DNA of 64,000 nt from Pseudomonas grandcourensis (GTDB lineage: Bacteria; Pseudomonadota; Gammaproteobacteria; Pseudomonadales; Pseudomonadaceae): NCBI RefSeq assembly GCF_039909015.1, contig NZ_CP150919.1:968501-1032500 (forward strand), read 5' to 3'. Both the position numbers and the translations under genes were made by a program. Within the stretch, counting starts at the first letter, position 1; each line of letters opens with the position of its first letter. Below the pieces are notes generated by a model. The model had not been told where the DNA came from and searched no databases. It was given only the letters and a program-made list of their open reading frames with translations. Positions 1 through 10,206 of the stretch are shown here, piece after piece.

Positions 1-89
1 TCGGTGGCATTGCCCAGTGCGCGGTCGACGAAGGCGTCGCCCATCACTTGGCGGCGGACTTCAACGCCGGTTTTTTTATTCTCGGTCAT
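1..89 (-). CDS. Carboxymuconolactone decarboxylase family protein, N-terminal fragment
   Basis: The gene runs off the left edge, so only its first 29 codons are present. They read MTENKKTGVEVRRQVMGDAF and continue with a VDRALGNAT stretch. The VRRxVxGDAxVDRA pattern is typical of the start of carboxymuconolactone decarboxylase-like (AhpD-fold) proteins such as PcaC. The ATG overlaps the TGA of the upstream antiporter gene (ATGA), so translation of the two is probably coupled. A GAAGGAAG ribosome binding site lies just upstream. Whether it acts in protocatechuate breakdown or is one of the many family members of unknown substrate cannot be told from this piece. Confidence 0.7.
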   Translation of the reverse strand, partial: MTENKKTGVEVRRQVMGDAFVDRALGNAT

Positions 90-1147
90 GGGACTTCCTT
101 CTTATGGTGTTGGCGACGCCAGGCGCATAGCGACGTGAACAGCAAAAACGTCACCAGCGCCGGCAGGACGAAAAACAGCATCAAGTGTTCCAGCTTGCCG
201 GCCAGTGGCATGCCGGTGGTGAATGACACCACATGCAGCCCATACGCCAGGTACAAACCCAGAAACAGCAGGCCTTCGGCGCGGGTCACCCGGTAGCCGG
301 TATAGAACAGCGGCAAGCACAGCACCGCGACGCCGAGCATCACCGGCAGGTCGAAATCCAGGGCGTTAGGCGACACCGACAGCGGCGACGGTGCCACCAG
401 CGCGGTAAAACCGAGCACACCCAGGAGGTTGAACAGGTTGCTGCCGATCACGTTGCCCACGGCAATATCGCGCTCGCCGCGCATGGCCGCGATCAACGAA
501 GTGGCGAGCTCAGGCAGTGAGGTGCTGACGGCGACGATGGTCAGGCCGATGATTCGCTCCGACAACCCAAGGTCGGTGGCGACCACAACCGCCGCGCCCA
601 GCAGCAAGTGCCCGGCGTACACGAGCATCGCCAGCCCGGTGACGATCATCAGCAGGCTGCTGAGCCATGGCGCTTGCGCATGATGATCATGGCTGGATAC
701 CGGCCGTCCCGAATGCCGTGACTGGCGCAGCAACAAGCCCAGGTAAATCGCCAGTGCCGTCAGCAACATCACGCCGTCGGCACGGTTCAGTTCTTCATTC
801 CAGGCGAGTACGAACACCAGCAGGCTGGCGCCGATCATCAACGGAATATCCAGGCGCACCAGTTGCCGGGAAACCCGCAAAGGAATGATCAGCGCGGACA
901 ACCCGAGGGTGACGAGGATGTTGAAAATGCTGCTGCCGATCACACTGCCGACGGCGATGTCGGCATTGTGCGCCAAGGTCGCTTGCAGGCTGACCGCCAT
1001 CTGCGGTGCGCTGCTGCCGAGGGCGACGATGGTCAGGCCGATGATCAGCGGTCGTACGTGCAACCGCGCGGCGATGCGTACGGCGGCGCGTACCATCAAT
1101 TCGGCGCCGACTATCAGCAGGAGCAATCCGCTGAGCAATTCGATCAC
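86..1147 (-). CDS. Calcium/sodium antiporter (CaCA superfamily, YrbG-like)
   Basis: A 353-residue inner-membrane protein with about ten hydrophobic segments and two inverted alpha-repeats, the hallmark of Na+/Ca2+ exchangers. The second repeat has the usual ion-binding sequence (STSLPELATS, Glu213, then GNVIGSNLFN). The first repeat reads GSSAPQMAVS, with Gln49 where the usual acidic residue would be, then GSVIGSSIFN. A histidine-rich cytoplasmic loop lies at about residues 145-158. The family exports Ca2+ in exchange for Na+ or H+ across the inner membrane. It is translationally coupled to the downstream decarboxylase-like gene. The ion selectivity is uncertain because of the Gln substitution. 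Confidence 0.85.
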   Translation of the reverse strand: MIELLSGLLLLIVGAELMVRAAVRIAARLHVRPLIIGLTIVALGSSAPQMAVSLQATLAHNADIAVGSVIGSSIFNILVTLGLSALIIPLRVSRQLVRLDIPLMIGASLLVFVLAWNEELNRADGVMLLTALAIYLGLLLRQSRHSGRPVSSHDHHAQAPWLSSLLMIVTGLAMLVYAGHLLLGAAVVVATDLGLSERIIGLTIVAVSTSLPELATSLIAAMRGERDIAVGNVIGSNLFNLLGVLGFTALVAPSPLSVSPNALDFDLPVMLGVAVLCLPLFYTGYRVTRAEGLLFLGLYLAYGLHVVSFTTGMPLAGKLEHLMLFFVLPALVTFLLFTSLCAWRRQHHKKEVP

Positions 1148-1197
1148 GCTGATCAGAGGTAAATCGGCTAATCCGAAAATGGTCGGGGCTCCATCGG

Positions 1198-1572
1198 TCA
1201 GTCGTCGAGAGCTTGCACGCGAACCCGTGCGGTACCGCTGCTCAGCATGCCCAGGCGCTCGGCGGCTTCCCGGGACAGGTCGATCAGGCGGCCACGGGTG
1301 TGCGGCCCGCGATCATTGATGCGTACCACGCAGGATTTGTCGTTATTCAGATTGGTGACCTTCACCCGTGTACCGAAGGGTAGCTGGCGATGGGCGGCGG
1401 TCATGGAATTCATGTTGAAACGCTCGCCGTTGGCGGTGCGTTTGCCTTGGTGTTTGGCGCCGTAGTACGAAGCCACGCCGGTTTTATCGTAGCCGTGCGG
1501 ATCGACGGTGTCGGTGCTGGCGCAACCGGCCAGGAGCGAGAGGAGGGAGCAAAGTCCAAGTAGACGCTTCAT
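1198..1572 (-). CDS. Small RlpA-family septal ring lipoprotein
   Basis: A 124-residue lipoprotein. The start MKRLLGLCSLL gives a signal peptide ending in the lipobox LLAGC, with the lipidated Cys at residue 17. The rest is one RlpA double-psi beta-barrel: GVASYYGAKHQGKRTANGE, LPFGTRVKV, and CVVRINDRGPHTRGRLIDLS. RlpA proteins are lytic transglycosylases that cut naked glycan strands at the septum. This copy is much shorter than full RlpA (over 300 residues) and has no SPOR domain, so it should not be recruited to denuded glycan in the same way. An in-frame upstream extension to 1752 lies in a REP repeat and was rejected because the signal peptide begins at 1572. Confidence 0.87.
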   Translation of the reverse strand: MKRLLGLCSLLSLLAGCASTDTVDPHGYDKTGVASYYGAKHQGKRTANGERFNMNSMTAAHRQLPFGTRVKVTNLNNDKSCVVRINDRGPHTRGRLIDLSREAAERLGMLSSGTARVRVQALDD

Positions 1573-1593
1573 TTGAAAGCTTCCGAAAACAAA

Positions 1594-1714
1594 TGTGGGA
1601 GCGACGGTGCGGTGGTCCGACTTGGTCGCGATTGGCATTCTGACAGTCAACTTTGTGTTGAGTGCCGGACCGCTATCGCGAGCAAGTCGAATCGTCGCAC
1701 CGTCGCTCCCACAG
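1594..1714. repeat. Long REP-type inverted repeat
   Basis: The outer arms TGTGGGAGCGACGGTGCG and CGCACCGTCGCTCCCACA are perfect inverted copies. The inner arms around CGACTTGGTCGCGAT and ATCGCGAGCAAGTCG differ at one base. The element lies between gatB and the RlpA-type gene and is a variant of the pseudomonad REP family seen elsewhere in this window. Confidence 0.8.
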
Positions 1715-1719
1715 GAGAT

Positions 1720-1744
1720 GGAGCCAGATTTTAGAGCTGGCTCC
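1720..1744. terminator. Hairpin downstream of gatB, probable terminator
   Basis: GGAGCCAG and CTGGCTCC form an 8-bp stem with a 9-nt loop, a few bases after the gatB stop codon. There is no T-rich tail on either strand, so termination efficiency is uncertain. Confidence 0.45.
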
Positions 1745-1751
1745 ATCCTCA

Positions 1752-3197
1752 TCAGCCTTCGAGCTTGCTTTTGAGCAGTTCGTTGACCTGTTGCGGGTTG
1801 GCCTTGCCTTTGGAGGCTTTCATGGCCTGACCGACGAAGAAACCGAACATCTTGCCGCGCTTGGCTTCGTCTGCCGCGCGGTATTGTTCGACCTGCTCGG
1901 CGTTGGCCGCGAGCATTTCGTCCAGCACCGCCGAGATGGCGCCGGTATCCGTCACTTGCTTGAGGCCGCGCTTGTCGATGATCTCGTCCGCGCTGCCTTC
2001 GCCGTTGGCCATCGCTTCAAACACCACCTTGGCGATCTTGCCGGAGATGGTGTTGTCCTTGATGCGCAGCAGCATGCCGCCCAGAAGCTCGGCGGAAACC
2101 GGCGACTCTTCGATGTCCAGGCCTTGCTTGTTGAGCAGGCTGCCCAACTCGACCATCACCCAGTTCGCCGCCAGTTTCGCGTCGCCGCCGATGCTCGCGA
2201 CTTTTTCGAAGTAGTCGGCTTGCTCACGGCTGGTGGCCAGGACGCTGGCGTCGTAGACCGACAGACCGAATTGTTCCTGGAAGCGCTCGCGCTTCTGCGG
2301 TGGCAACTCGGGCAGGGTGGCGCGCACGTCGTCGAGGAACGAGTTCTCGATGACCACCGGCAGCAGGTCCGGGTCGGGGAAGTAACGGTAGTCGTTGGCT
2401 TCCTCTTTGCTGCGCATCGGACGGGTTTCGTCTTTGTTCGGATCGTACAGGCGGGTCTGCTGGATCACTTTTCCGCCGTCTTCGATCAATTCGATCTGAC
2501 GCTGGATTTCGCTGTTGATCGCCTTCTCGATGAAGCGGAACGAGTTGACGTTCTTGATCTCGCAGCGGGTGCCGAATTCGACCTGGCCTTTCGGACGGAT
2601 CGATACGTTGCAGTCGCAACGCAGCGAGCCTTCGGCCATGTTGCCGTCGCAAATCCCCAGGTAACGCACCAGCGCGTGGATCGCCTTGACGTAGGCCACG
2701 GCTTCCTTGGCGCTGCGCATGTCCGGTTCGGAGACGATTTCCAGCAGCGGTGTGCCGGCACGGTTCAGGTCGATGCCGCTGGCGCCGCTGAATTCTTCGT
2801 GCAGGCTCTTGCCGGCGTCTTCTTCCAGGTGCGCGCGGGTGATGCCGACACGTTTGACCGTGCCGTCTTCGAGGGCGATGTCCAGGTGGCCCTTGCCGAC
2901 GATCGGCAACTCCATCTGGCTGATCTGGTAGCCCTTCGGCAGGTCCGGATAGAAGTAGTTTTTACGGGCGAACACGTTGTGCTGGCCGATCTCGGCGTCA
3001 ATCGCCAGACCGAACATCACCGCCATGCGCACCGCTTCCTGGTTCAGCACCGGCAGCACGCCGGGCATGCCCAGGTCTACCAGGCTGGCCTGGGTGTTCG
3101 GCTCGGAGCCGAAGGTGGTGGAACTACCGGAAAAGATTTTCGACCGGGTGGTGAGCTGGGTGTGAATCTCCAGCCCGATCACGACTTCCCATTGCAT
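1752..3197 (-). CDS. gatB: Asp-tRNA(Asn)/Glu-tRNA(Gln) amidotransferase subunit B
   Basis: A 481-residue GatB, of normal length. It starts at [15 protein letters not shown] behind a GAGGAG ribosome binding site; a longer in-frame extension lacks family similarity. GatB binds the mischarged Glu-tRNA(Gln) or Asp-tRNA(Asn) and phosphorylates the acyl group, and receives ammonia from GatA through a tunnel. The catalytic cradle motifs ([13 protein letters not shown], and the [14 protein letters not shown] region) are intact, and the C-terminal YqeY-like tail domain (about 350-481) is present. It is the last gene of gatC-gatA-gatB, 10 bases after gatA. The trimer is needed because many bacteria lack AsnRS or GlnRS; which substrate matters here cannot be seen in this window. 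Confidence 0.98.
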   Translation of the reverse strand: MQWEVVIGLEIHTQLTTRSKIFSGSSTTFGSEPNTQASLVDLGMPGVLPVLNQEAVRMAVMFGLAIDAEIGQHNVFARKNYFYPDLPKGYQISQMELPIVGKGHLDIALEDGTVKRVGITRAHLEEDAGKSLHEEFSGASGIDLNRAGTPLLEIVSEPDMRSAKEAVAYVKAIHALVRYLGICDGNMAEGSLRCDCNVSIRPKGQVEFGTRCEIKNVNSFRFIEKAINSEIQRQIELIEDGGKVIQQTRLYDPNKDETRPMRSKEEANDYRYFPDPDLLPVVIENSFLDDVRATLPELPPQKRERFQEQFGLSVYDASVLATSREQADYFEKVASIGGDAKLAANWVMVELGSLLNKQGLDIEESPVSAELLGGMLLRIKDNTISGKIAKVVFEAMANGEGSADEIIDKRGLKQVTDTGAISAVLDEMLAANAEQVEQYRAADEAKRGKMFGFFVGQAMKASKGKANPQQVNELLKSKLEG

Positions 3198-3207
3198 GTG
3201 TGTCTCC

Positions 3208-4659
3208 TCAGAAGCCGGTTGGGGTGCGGGTGTGCCAGTCAGTGTTGAGCTGATACTGGTGGGCAACGTTCAACAGGCGACCTTCCTGGAAATACGGAGC
3301 GAGCAGCTGCACGCCAACCGGCAGACCGTCGACAAAACCGGCCGGCATCGACAGGCCTGGCAGGCCCGCGAGGTTGGCCGTGATGGTGTAGACGTCTTCC
3401 AGGTACGCAGCGACCGGGTCGCTGTTCTTGGCGCCGAGCTTCCAGGCCGGGTTCGGCGTGGTTGGGCCGAGGATGATGTCGACTTCATTGAAGGCCGCCA
3501 TGAAGTCGTTCTTGATCAAGCGACGGATCTTCTGCGCCTTCAGGTAGTAGGCATCGTAGTAACCGGCGGACAGCGCGTAGGCGCCGACCATGATCCGGCG
3601 CTGTACTTCCGGGCCGAAGCCTTCTCCACGGGAACGCTTGTACAGGTCTTCGAGGTTTTTCGGATCTTCGCAGCGGTACCCGAAACGCACGCCGTCGAAA
3701 CGCGACAGGTTGGACGAGGCTTCCGCCGGGGCGATCACGTAGTACGCAGGAATCGCGTGCTGCATGTTCGGCAGGCTGATTTCCTTGATCACGGCGCCGA
3801 GCTTTTCCAGCTCCTTGACGCTGTTGTGGATCAGCTCGGCGATGCGCGGGTCGAGACCGGCGCTGAAGTATTCCTTCGGCACGCCGATGCGCAGGCCTTG
3901 CAGCGAACCGTTGAGACTGGCGCTGTAGTCCGGAACGGGTTCATCGATGCTGGTGGAGTCGTTCGGATCGAAGCCTGCCATACCTTGCAACAAAATCGCG
4001 CAGTCTTCGGCGGTGCGTGCCATCGGGCCGCCCTGGTCGAGGCTGGAGGCATAAGCGATCATGCCCCAGCGCGAAACGCGACCGTACGTCGGTTTCAGGC
4101 CGGTGAGGTTGGTCAGGGCTGCTGGCTGACGAATGGAGCCGCCAGTGTCGGTACCGGTCGCCGCCGGCAACAGACGAGCAGCAACTGCCGCTGCCGAACC
4201 ACCCGACGAGCCGCCCGGCACGTGTTCCAGGTTCCACGGGTTTTTCACCGCGCCGTAGTAGCTCGACTCGTTGGCCGAACCCATGGCGAATTCGTCCATG
4301 TTGGTCTTACCCAGGGTCACGGCCCCGGCTGCGGCCAGCTTGGCGACGACGGTGGCGTCGTACGGTGCCTTGAAGTTGTCGAGCATCTTCGAGCCGCAGC
4401 TGGTGCGAATGCCCTGGGTGCAGAACAGGTCTTTGTGGGCGATCGGCGCGCCGAGCAGGGCGCCGCTCTCACCATTGGCCCGGCGGGCGTCAGCGGCTTT
4501 CGCCTGCGTCAGCGCCAGGTCTTCGGTGAGGCTGATGAAACTGTTGAGCTGCGGATCGAGCAGGGCGATGCGCGCCAGCAGGACCTTGGTCAGCTCTTCG
4601 GAGGAAAACTTTTTATCGGCGAGTCCGCGGGCGATCTCGGCCAGAGTCAATTGATGCAT
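3208..4659 (-). CDS. gatA: Asp-tRNA(Asn)/Glu-tRNA(Gln) amidotransferase subunit A
   Basis: A 483-residue amidase-signature protein. It hydrolyses glutamine to supply ammonia for transamidation on GatB. The Ser-cisSer-Lys catalytic triad is visible: Lys76 in IAHKDLF, Ser151 in the PGGSSGGS motif, and Ser175 in [12 protein letters not shown]. It lies between gatC (17 bases upstream) and gatB (10 bases downstream) in one minus-strand operon. The start ATG at 4659 begins [13 protein letters not shown], the normal family N-terminus, with an AAAGAG-type ribosome binding site. Confidence 0.98.
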   Translation of the reverse strand: MHQLTLAEIARGLADKKFSSEELTKVLLARIALLDPQLNSFISLTEDLALTQAKAADARRANGESGALLGAPIAHKDLFCTQGIRTSCGSKMLDNFKAPYDATVVAKLAAAGAVTLGKTNMDEFAMGSANESSYYGAVKNPWNLEHVPGGSSGGSAAAVAARLLPAATGTDTGGSIRQPAALTNLTGLKPTYGRVSRWGMIAYASSLDQGGPMARTAEDCAILLQGMAGFDPNDSTSIDEPVPDYSASLNGSLQGLRIGVPKEYFSAGLDPRIAELIHNSVKELEKLGAVIKEISLPNMQHAIPAYYVIAPAEASSNLSRFDGVRFGYRCEDPKNLEDLYKRSRGEGFGPEVQRRIMVGAYALSAGYYDAYYLKAQKIRRLIKNDFMAAFNEVDIILGPTTPNPAWKLGAKNSDPVAAYLEDVYTITANLAGLPGLSMPAGFVDGLPVGVQLLAPYFQEGRLLNVAHQYQLNTDWHTRTPTGF

Positions 4660-4676
4660 TGCAGGCTCTTTCCCTA

Positions 4677-4964
4677 TTAGTCGATGACTTTCGGAACCAG
4701 GTACAGGCCGTTTTCGACCGCTGGTGCGATGGACTGGTAGGCCTCGCGGTGATTGGTCTCGGTCACGACGTCTGCGCGCAGGCGCTGGTTGGCCTCCAGT
4801 GGGTGGGCCAGCGGTTCGATACCGTCGGTATTGACCGCCTGCATTTCGTCGACCAGCCCGAGAATGCTGTTGAGGGCCGAAGTGATGTGTGGAAGATCGG
4901 CATCATTGAGGCCAAGGCAGGCCAGATGAGCGATTTTTTCCACGTCGGAGCGTTCAAGCGCCAT
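4677..4964 (-). CDS. gatC: Asp-tRNA(Asn)/Glu-tRNA(Gln) amidotransferase subunit C
   Basis: A 95-residue GatC, of the usual length, starting [19 protein letters not shown]. GatC is a small helical clamp that wraps the GatA-GatB interface and stabilises the complex. It is the first gene of the gatCAB operon, with a GGAG ribosome binding site. Its 5' end faces the mreB gene, so 4965-5175 must hold divergent promoters for gatCAB and mreBCD. Confidence 0.97.
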   Translation of the reverse strand: MALERSDVEKIAHLACLGLNDADLPHITSALNSILGLVDEMQAVNTDGIEPLAHPLEANQRLRADVVTETNHREAYQSIAPAVENGLYLVPKVID

Positions 4965-5163
4965 TGGGATTCTCCAGTGGAAAACAAAACGGACGGCGTC
5001 CGTGTGTTAGATTGTCGGAACACTACCGCACTTCTACGGTCATAAGGCCGCGATTGTGGGGCTTGGTGCACAGAAAAGCGGCCAATTTAACATATTGGCG
5101 CCTTGCCCAAAATCCCTGTCGTTGTTAGAGTTTGCCGCACTTTTTTACCCACGCGTTGCCTAG

Positions 5164-6213
<1,050 letters not shown>

Positions 6214-6342
6214 GTCGCCGGATTGCCTCTATGCTGTTGAGCGCGCAGGCGGCACTTTGCAGTGCTGCCTGTTCGCGTTTATCTTCTGTCAGTCTGCATC
6301 CAGGCCGGATTGCTGCCGTATGAATAAACAGAACATTTGCCT

Positions 6343-6359
6343 GGGAGGAGCGGCTTATT
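6343..6359 (+). promoter_or_regulatory. Strong ribosome binding site before an ATT codon (probable mreC start)
   Basis: GGGAGGAG at 6343-6350 is followed six bases later by ATT (6357-6359), in frame with mreC. The mreC frame is open back to a TGA at 6321 and contains no ATG, GTG or TTG before 6393. The first standard alternative, GTG at 6393, has no good binding site at the right distance. Confidence 0.6.
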
Positions 6360-7496
6360 AAACCGCTTTTCACCAAGGGCCCTTCACTGGGCGTGCGCCT
6401 GTTGGTGCTGGTCGTGCTATCGGTCGCGCTGATGGTGGTCGATGCCCGTTTCAGTCTGCTCAAGCCTGCACGCAGCCAGATGTCGCTGGTGCTGATGGAC
6501 GCCTACTGGATCACCGACCTGCCCGGACGATTGTGGGAAGGCGTAGCCAGTCAGTTTGGCAGCCGGACCGAACTCGTCGCCGAAAACGAAAAACTCAAAA
6601 GTGAAAACCTGCTGTTGCAGGGGCGCATGCAGAAGCTTGCCTCCCTGACCGAGCAGAACGTTCGGCTGCGCGAGTTGCTCAACTCTTCGGCACTGGTCAA
6701 CGAGAAGGTCGAAGTGGCCGAGTTGATCGGCATGGACCCCAATCCGTTCACCCATCGCATCATCATCAATAAAGGTGAGCGCGACGGCGTGGTACTCGGT
6801 CAGCCGGTACTCGATGCCCGTGGCCTGATGGGCCAGGTGGTCGAGTTGATGCCCTACACCTCCCGCGTCCTGCTGCTGACCGATACCACCCACAGCATTC
6901 CGGTGCAGGTGAATCGTAACGGTTTGCGGGCGATTGCCAGCGGCACCGGCAACCCGGAGCGTCTCGAGTTGCGGCATGTGGCCGATACCGCCGACATCAA
7001 GGAGGGCGACTTGCTGGTCAGCTCAGGCCTCGGTCAGCGTTTCCCGGCCGGTTATCCGGTGGCGACGGTCAAGGAAGTGATTCACGATTCCGGCCAGCCG
7101 TTTGCCATTGTCCGCGCCGTTCCGACCGCTGCTTTGAACCGTAGCCGCTACCTGCTGCTGGTGTTCAGCGATAACCGGACTGCCGAAGAACGCGTCAACG
7201 CTGCCGCCCAAGCCCAGGAAAGCCTTGATGCACAGGGCGGTGGGCCGATCATTCCGCCGACGGTTCCGAAACTGGTCAATCCCGTGGTCCCGACTGCACC
7301 GACTGCACCGGCTGCTGCACCGGCGATTCCTGCCACGTCGGCGCCTGCGGCCTCCGCTCCAGCCAAGCCAGCCAAGCCAGTCACCACGCCAGCCAAGCCT
7401 GCGGCAGCTAAACCGCCAGCGGCGCAACCCGCTGCCGCGAAGCCTTCCGCCAAACCGCCAGTCTCCGCGCCGGCCACTCCAGTGGGGAGAGAATAA
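6357..7496 (+). CDS. mreC: Rod shape-determining protein MreC (probable ATT start)
   Basis: With the ATT at 6357 the protein has 379 residues and starts (f)M-KPLFTKGPSLGVRLL, which gives positive residues before the membrane segment (about 13-33), as the family expects. From GTG 6393 it would have 367 residues. A coiled coil (about 75-110) is followed by the two beta-barrel domains that bind PBP2 and MreD. The last 90 or so residues are an Ala/Pro/Lys-rich low-complexity tail (PAKPAKP and AAKPPAAQP repeats), likely disordered in the periplasm. The stop overlaps the mreD start (TAATG). MreC links the cytoplasmic MreB filament to wall synthases. Confidence 0.95.
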   Translation: MKPLFTKGPSLGVRLLVLVVLSVALMVVDARFSLLKPARSQMSLVLMDAYWITDLPGRLWEGVASQFGSRTELVAENEKLKSENLLLQGRMQKLASLTEQNVRLRELLNSSALVNEKVEVAELIGMDPNPFTHRIIINKGERDGVVLGQPVLDARGLMGQVVELMPYTSRVLLLTDTTHSIPVQVNRNGLRAIASGTGNPERLELRHVADTADIKEGDLLVSSGLGQRFPAGYPVATVKEVIHDSGQPFAIVRAVPTAALNRSRYLLLVFSDNRTAEERVNAAAQAQESLDAQGGGPIIPPTVPKLVNPVVPTAPTAPAAAPAIPATSAPAASAPAKPAKPVTTPAKPAAAKPPAAQPAAAKPSAKPPVSAPATPVGRE

Positions 7497-7987
7497 TGGG
7501 CGGTGTGAAAGCATCTCGAAACGGCTGGATAGTCTGGCTGACGTTCGTCGTCGGTCTGCTGTTGAGCGTTTCGCCTCTGCCGCAATTCATGGAAATCCTG
7601 CGCCCGCTCTGGCTGGCCTTGTTGCTGGCATTCTGGGCGTTGAACCTGCCGCAGACCGTCGGGATGGTGACGGCGTTTTGCCTGGGGCTGGCTGAAGACG
7701 TGCTCTACGGTACCTTGCTGGGTCAGAATGCCTTGATCCTGACGCTCATCACCTATCTGGTGCTGGCGCTGCAACAACGCCTGCGGATGTTCCCGATGTG
7801 GCAGCAGAGCCTGGTGATCCTGGTGATCTTCGGCCTCGCCCAGCTTGTACAACTGTGGCTCAGTGCCTTGACTGGCAATCGTCAGCCGACGCTGGCGCTG
7901 GTGCTGCCGGCATTGGTCAGCGCATTGCTCTGGCCCTGGATCAGTTTCGGTTTGCGCGGACTGCGTCGCCGCTACAAAATCAATTAA
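7496..7987 (+). CDS. mreD: Rod shape-determining membrane protein MreD
   Basis: A 163-residue inner-membrane protein with five or six hydrophobic segments, a typical MreD. Its ATG shares one base with the mreC stop codon, so the two should be translationally coupled. MreD partners MreC in activating the RodA-PBP2 wall synthase. Sequence conservation in this family is low; the assignment rests on size, topology and position after mreBC. Confidence 0.95.
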   Translation: MGGVKASRNGWIVWLTFVVGLLLSVSPLPQFMEILRPLWLALLLAFWALNLPQTVGMVTAFCLGLAEDVLYGTLLGQNALILTLITYLVLALQQRLRMFPMWQQSLVILVIFGLAQLVQLWLSALTGNRQPTLALVLPALVSALLWPWISFGLRGLRRRYKIN

Positions 7988-8019
7988 TTCGCTCAGGCAT
8001 TGGACAGGGAGAGGTCTTG

Positions 8020-8616
8020 ATGAAACGGTTGTACCTCGCCTCTGGTTCACCGCGTCGACGTGAACTGCTCACGCAGATCGGCGTACCGTTCTCCGCCATC
8101 AGTGCGGATATCGATGAAACTCCTTTAGCTCAAGAATCCCCATCGGCCTACGTCGAGCGCCTTGCGCGCGGCAAGGCCGAGGCCGGGCGCGGCAGCGTCG
8201 TGTCTGACGGACCGTTCTGTGTGCTCGGCGCCGATACCGCCGTGGTGCTCGACGGAAAAATTCTCGGCAAACCGGTTGATCAAGCGGATGCGTGCGCCAT
8301 GCTGATGATGTTGTCAGGGTGTGAGCATGAAGTCCTGACCGCGATTGCCGTGCTCGATGGCGAACGTTGCGAATCCCGGGTTGTCACCAGTCGCGTGCGT
8401 TTTCGGGATATCAGTCGTGAAGAAGCCGTGGCCTACTGGGCCAGCGGTGAACCACGGGACAAGGCGGGCGGTTATGGTATTCAAGGACTGGGTGCGGTGT
8501 TTGTCGCCGGGCTCGATGGAAGTTATTCAGCGGTGGTCGGACTGCCGCTTTGCGAAACCGCGGAACTGCTCGGCCATTTCGGCATACCCTGTTGGCAACC
8601 CCGGAACGCGCTTTAA
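8020..8616 (+). CDS. maf: Maf family nucleotide pyrophosphatase (dTTP/UTP type)
   Basis: A 198-residue Maf protein starting [17 protein letters not shown], behind a GGGAGAGG binding site; the [10 protein letters not shown] loop binds the nucleotide phosphates. [10 protein letters not shown] and LGKP are the other family motifs, and [11 protein letters not shown] is present as [10 protein letters not shown]. Maf proteins hydrolyse dTTP, UTP and modified nucleotides to monophosphates and are linked to septum control. It lies 32 bases after mreD in the common pseudomonad order mreBCD-maf-rng. The substrate class is inferred from similarity to YhdE rather than YceF and was not resolved further. 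Confidence 0.93.
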   Translation: MKRLYLASGSPRRRELLTQIGVPFSAISADIDETPLAQESPSAYVERLARGKAEAGRGSVVSDGPFCVLGADTAVVLDGKILGKPVDQADACAMLMMLSGCEHEVLTAIAVLDGERCESRVVTSRVRFRDISREEAVAYWASGEPRDKAGGYGIQGLGAVFVAGLDGSYSAVVGLPLCETAELLGHFGIPCWQPRNAL

Positions 8617-8673
8617 GCGTCTTCCTGAACAGATGCAGCCATTATCGTGAACATGCCTGAACGAGACCCTGCC

Positions 8674-10131
8674 ATGAGTGAAGAGATCCTGATCAACATC
8701 ACGCCGATGGAGTCGCGCGTGGCGGTGGTCGAAAACGGTGTCCTGCAAGAGGTCCATGTCGAGCGTACGCAAAAGCGCGGGATCGTCGGCAACATCTATA
8801 AAGGCAAGGTCGTGCGGGTATTGCCGGGAATGCAGGCGGCATTCGTCGATATCGGCCTGGATCGCGCCGCATTCATTCATGCGTCGGAAATTTCCCTGCG
8901 CGAAGGCCCGGCGGTCGAGAGCATCAGTGCGCTGGTGCACGAGGGCCAGAGCCTGGTTGTGCAAGTAACCAAGGACCCGATCGGTTCCAAAGGTGCACGC
9001 CTGACCACCCAGCTTTCGATTCCTTCGCGTTACCTGGTGTACATGCCGCGCACCGCTCACGTTGGCATTTCCCTGAAGATCGAAGACGAAGCCGAGCGCG
9101 AACGCCTCAAGCAAGTGGTCACCGACTGCGTGGCCAAGGAAGGGATCAAGGAGGCCGGCGGTTTCATCCTGCGCACGGCAGCCGAAGGTGCCGGCGCGGA
9201 TGAAATCCTCATGGACATCCGCTACCTGCGCCGGCTCTGGGATCAGATCAACGCCCAGATCAAAACCATCAGTGCGCCGAGCGTGATCTACGAAGACCTC
9301 GGTCTGGCGCTGCGCACCCTGCGTGACCTGGTGAGCCCGAAAATCGAGAAGATCCGCATCGACTCCCGGGAAACCTTCCAGAAAACCACGCAATTCGTCG
9401 CCGAACTGATGCCCGAGATTGCCGACCGCCTGGAGCATTACCCGGGTGAGCGGCCGATTTTCGACCTGTATGGCGTCGAAGACGAAATCCAGAAGGCCCT
9501 CGAGCGCAAGGTCCCGCTCAAGTCCGGCGGTTATCTGGTGGTTGATCCGGCGGAAGCCATGAGCACCATCGACGTCAACACCGGGGCGTTCGTCGGCCAT
9601 CGCAACCTCGAAGAGACCATCTTCAAGACCAACCTCGAAGCCGCGACGGCCATCGCCCGTCAATTGCGCCTGCGTAACCTGGGCGGAATCATCATTATCG
9701 ACTTCATCGACATGGAAGATGAAGAACACCAGCGCCAGGTGTTGCGCACGCTCGAAAAGCAACTGGAACGCGATCACGCCAAGACCAACATCATCGGTAT
9801 CACCGAGCTGGGCCTGGTGCAGATGACCCGCAAGCGCACCCGCGAAAGCCTTGAACAAGTGCTGTGCGAGCCGTGCAATGCCTGTCAGGGACGGGGCAAG
9901 CTCAAGACCCCGGAAACCGTTTGCTACGAAATCTTCCGCGAAATCCTGCGCGAGGCTCGCGCCTATCAGGCGGAAGGCTATCGTGTATTGGCGAACCAGA
10001 AAGTGGTGGACCGCCTGCTCGACGAAGAGTCGGGCAACGTCGCCGAGCTCGAAGGGTTTATCGGGCGCACCATCCGTTTTCAGGTCGAAACCATGTATTC
10101 CCAGGAACAATACGACGTGGTGCTGCTCTGA
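8674..10131 (+). CDS. rng: Ribonuclease G
   Basis: A 485-residue RNase E/G family endoribonuclease, close in length to E. coli RNase G (489). It starts MSEEILINITPMESRVAVVE; an ATG nine codons upstream (8647) is possible but less conserved. An N-terminal S1 domain (about 35-130) is followed by the DNase I-like catalytic core with the metal-binding stretch VDPAEAMSTIDVNTG and DFIDM, and by the zinc-link cysteines CEPCNACQGRGK. It cuts single-stranded AU-rich RNA and matures the 5' end of 16S rRNA. It belongs to the mre-maf-rng-yhdP run of genes. Confidence 0.97.
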   Translation: MSEEILINITPMESRVAVVENGVLQEVHVERTQKRGIVGNIYKGKVVRVLPGMQAAFVDIGLDRAAFIHASEISLREGPAVESISALVHEGQSLVVQVTKDPIGSKGARLTTQLSIPSRYLVYMPRTAHVGISLKIEDEAERERLKQVVTDCVAKEGIKEAGGFILRTAAEGAGADEILMDIRYLRRLWDQINAQIKTISAPSVIYEDLGLALRTLRDLVSPKIEKIRIDSRETFQKTTQFVAELMPEIADRLEHYPGERPIFDLYGVEDEIQKALERKVPLKSGGYLVVDPAEAMSTIDVNTGAFVGHRNLEETIFKTNLEAATAIARQLRLRNLGGIIIIDFIDMEDEEHQRQVLRTLEKQLERDHAKTNIIGITELGLVQMTRKRTRESLEQVLCEPCNACQGRGKLKTPETVCYEIFREILREARAYQAEGYRVLANQKVVDRLLDEESGNVAELEGFIGRTIRFQVETMYSQEQYDVVLL

Positions 10132-10206
10132 AGCATTTTGTTTTGATTGTTCGAGAAGGGCTGGCCTCAGCTTTTTGCAAAACTTTTGCCATGGGAGCCA
10201 CCTGAC

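Noticed and set aside
1573..1752. In-frame N-terminal extension of the RlpA-type gene
   Set aside because: It runs through the REP palindrome and would bury the lipoprotein signal peptide, which clearly begins at 1572.
1662..3248. 528-codon plus-strand frame antisense to gatB
   Set aside because: Shadow of gatB; the composition (His, Val and Asp runs) is that of antisense translation.
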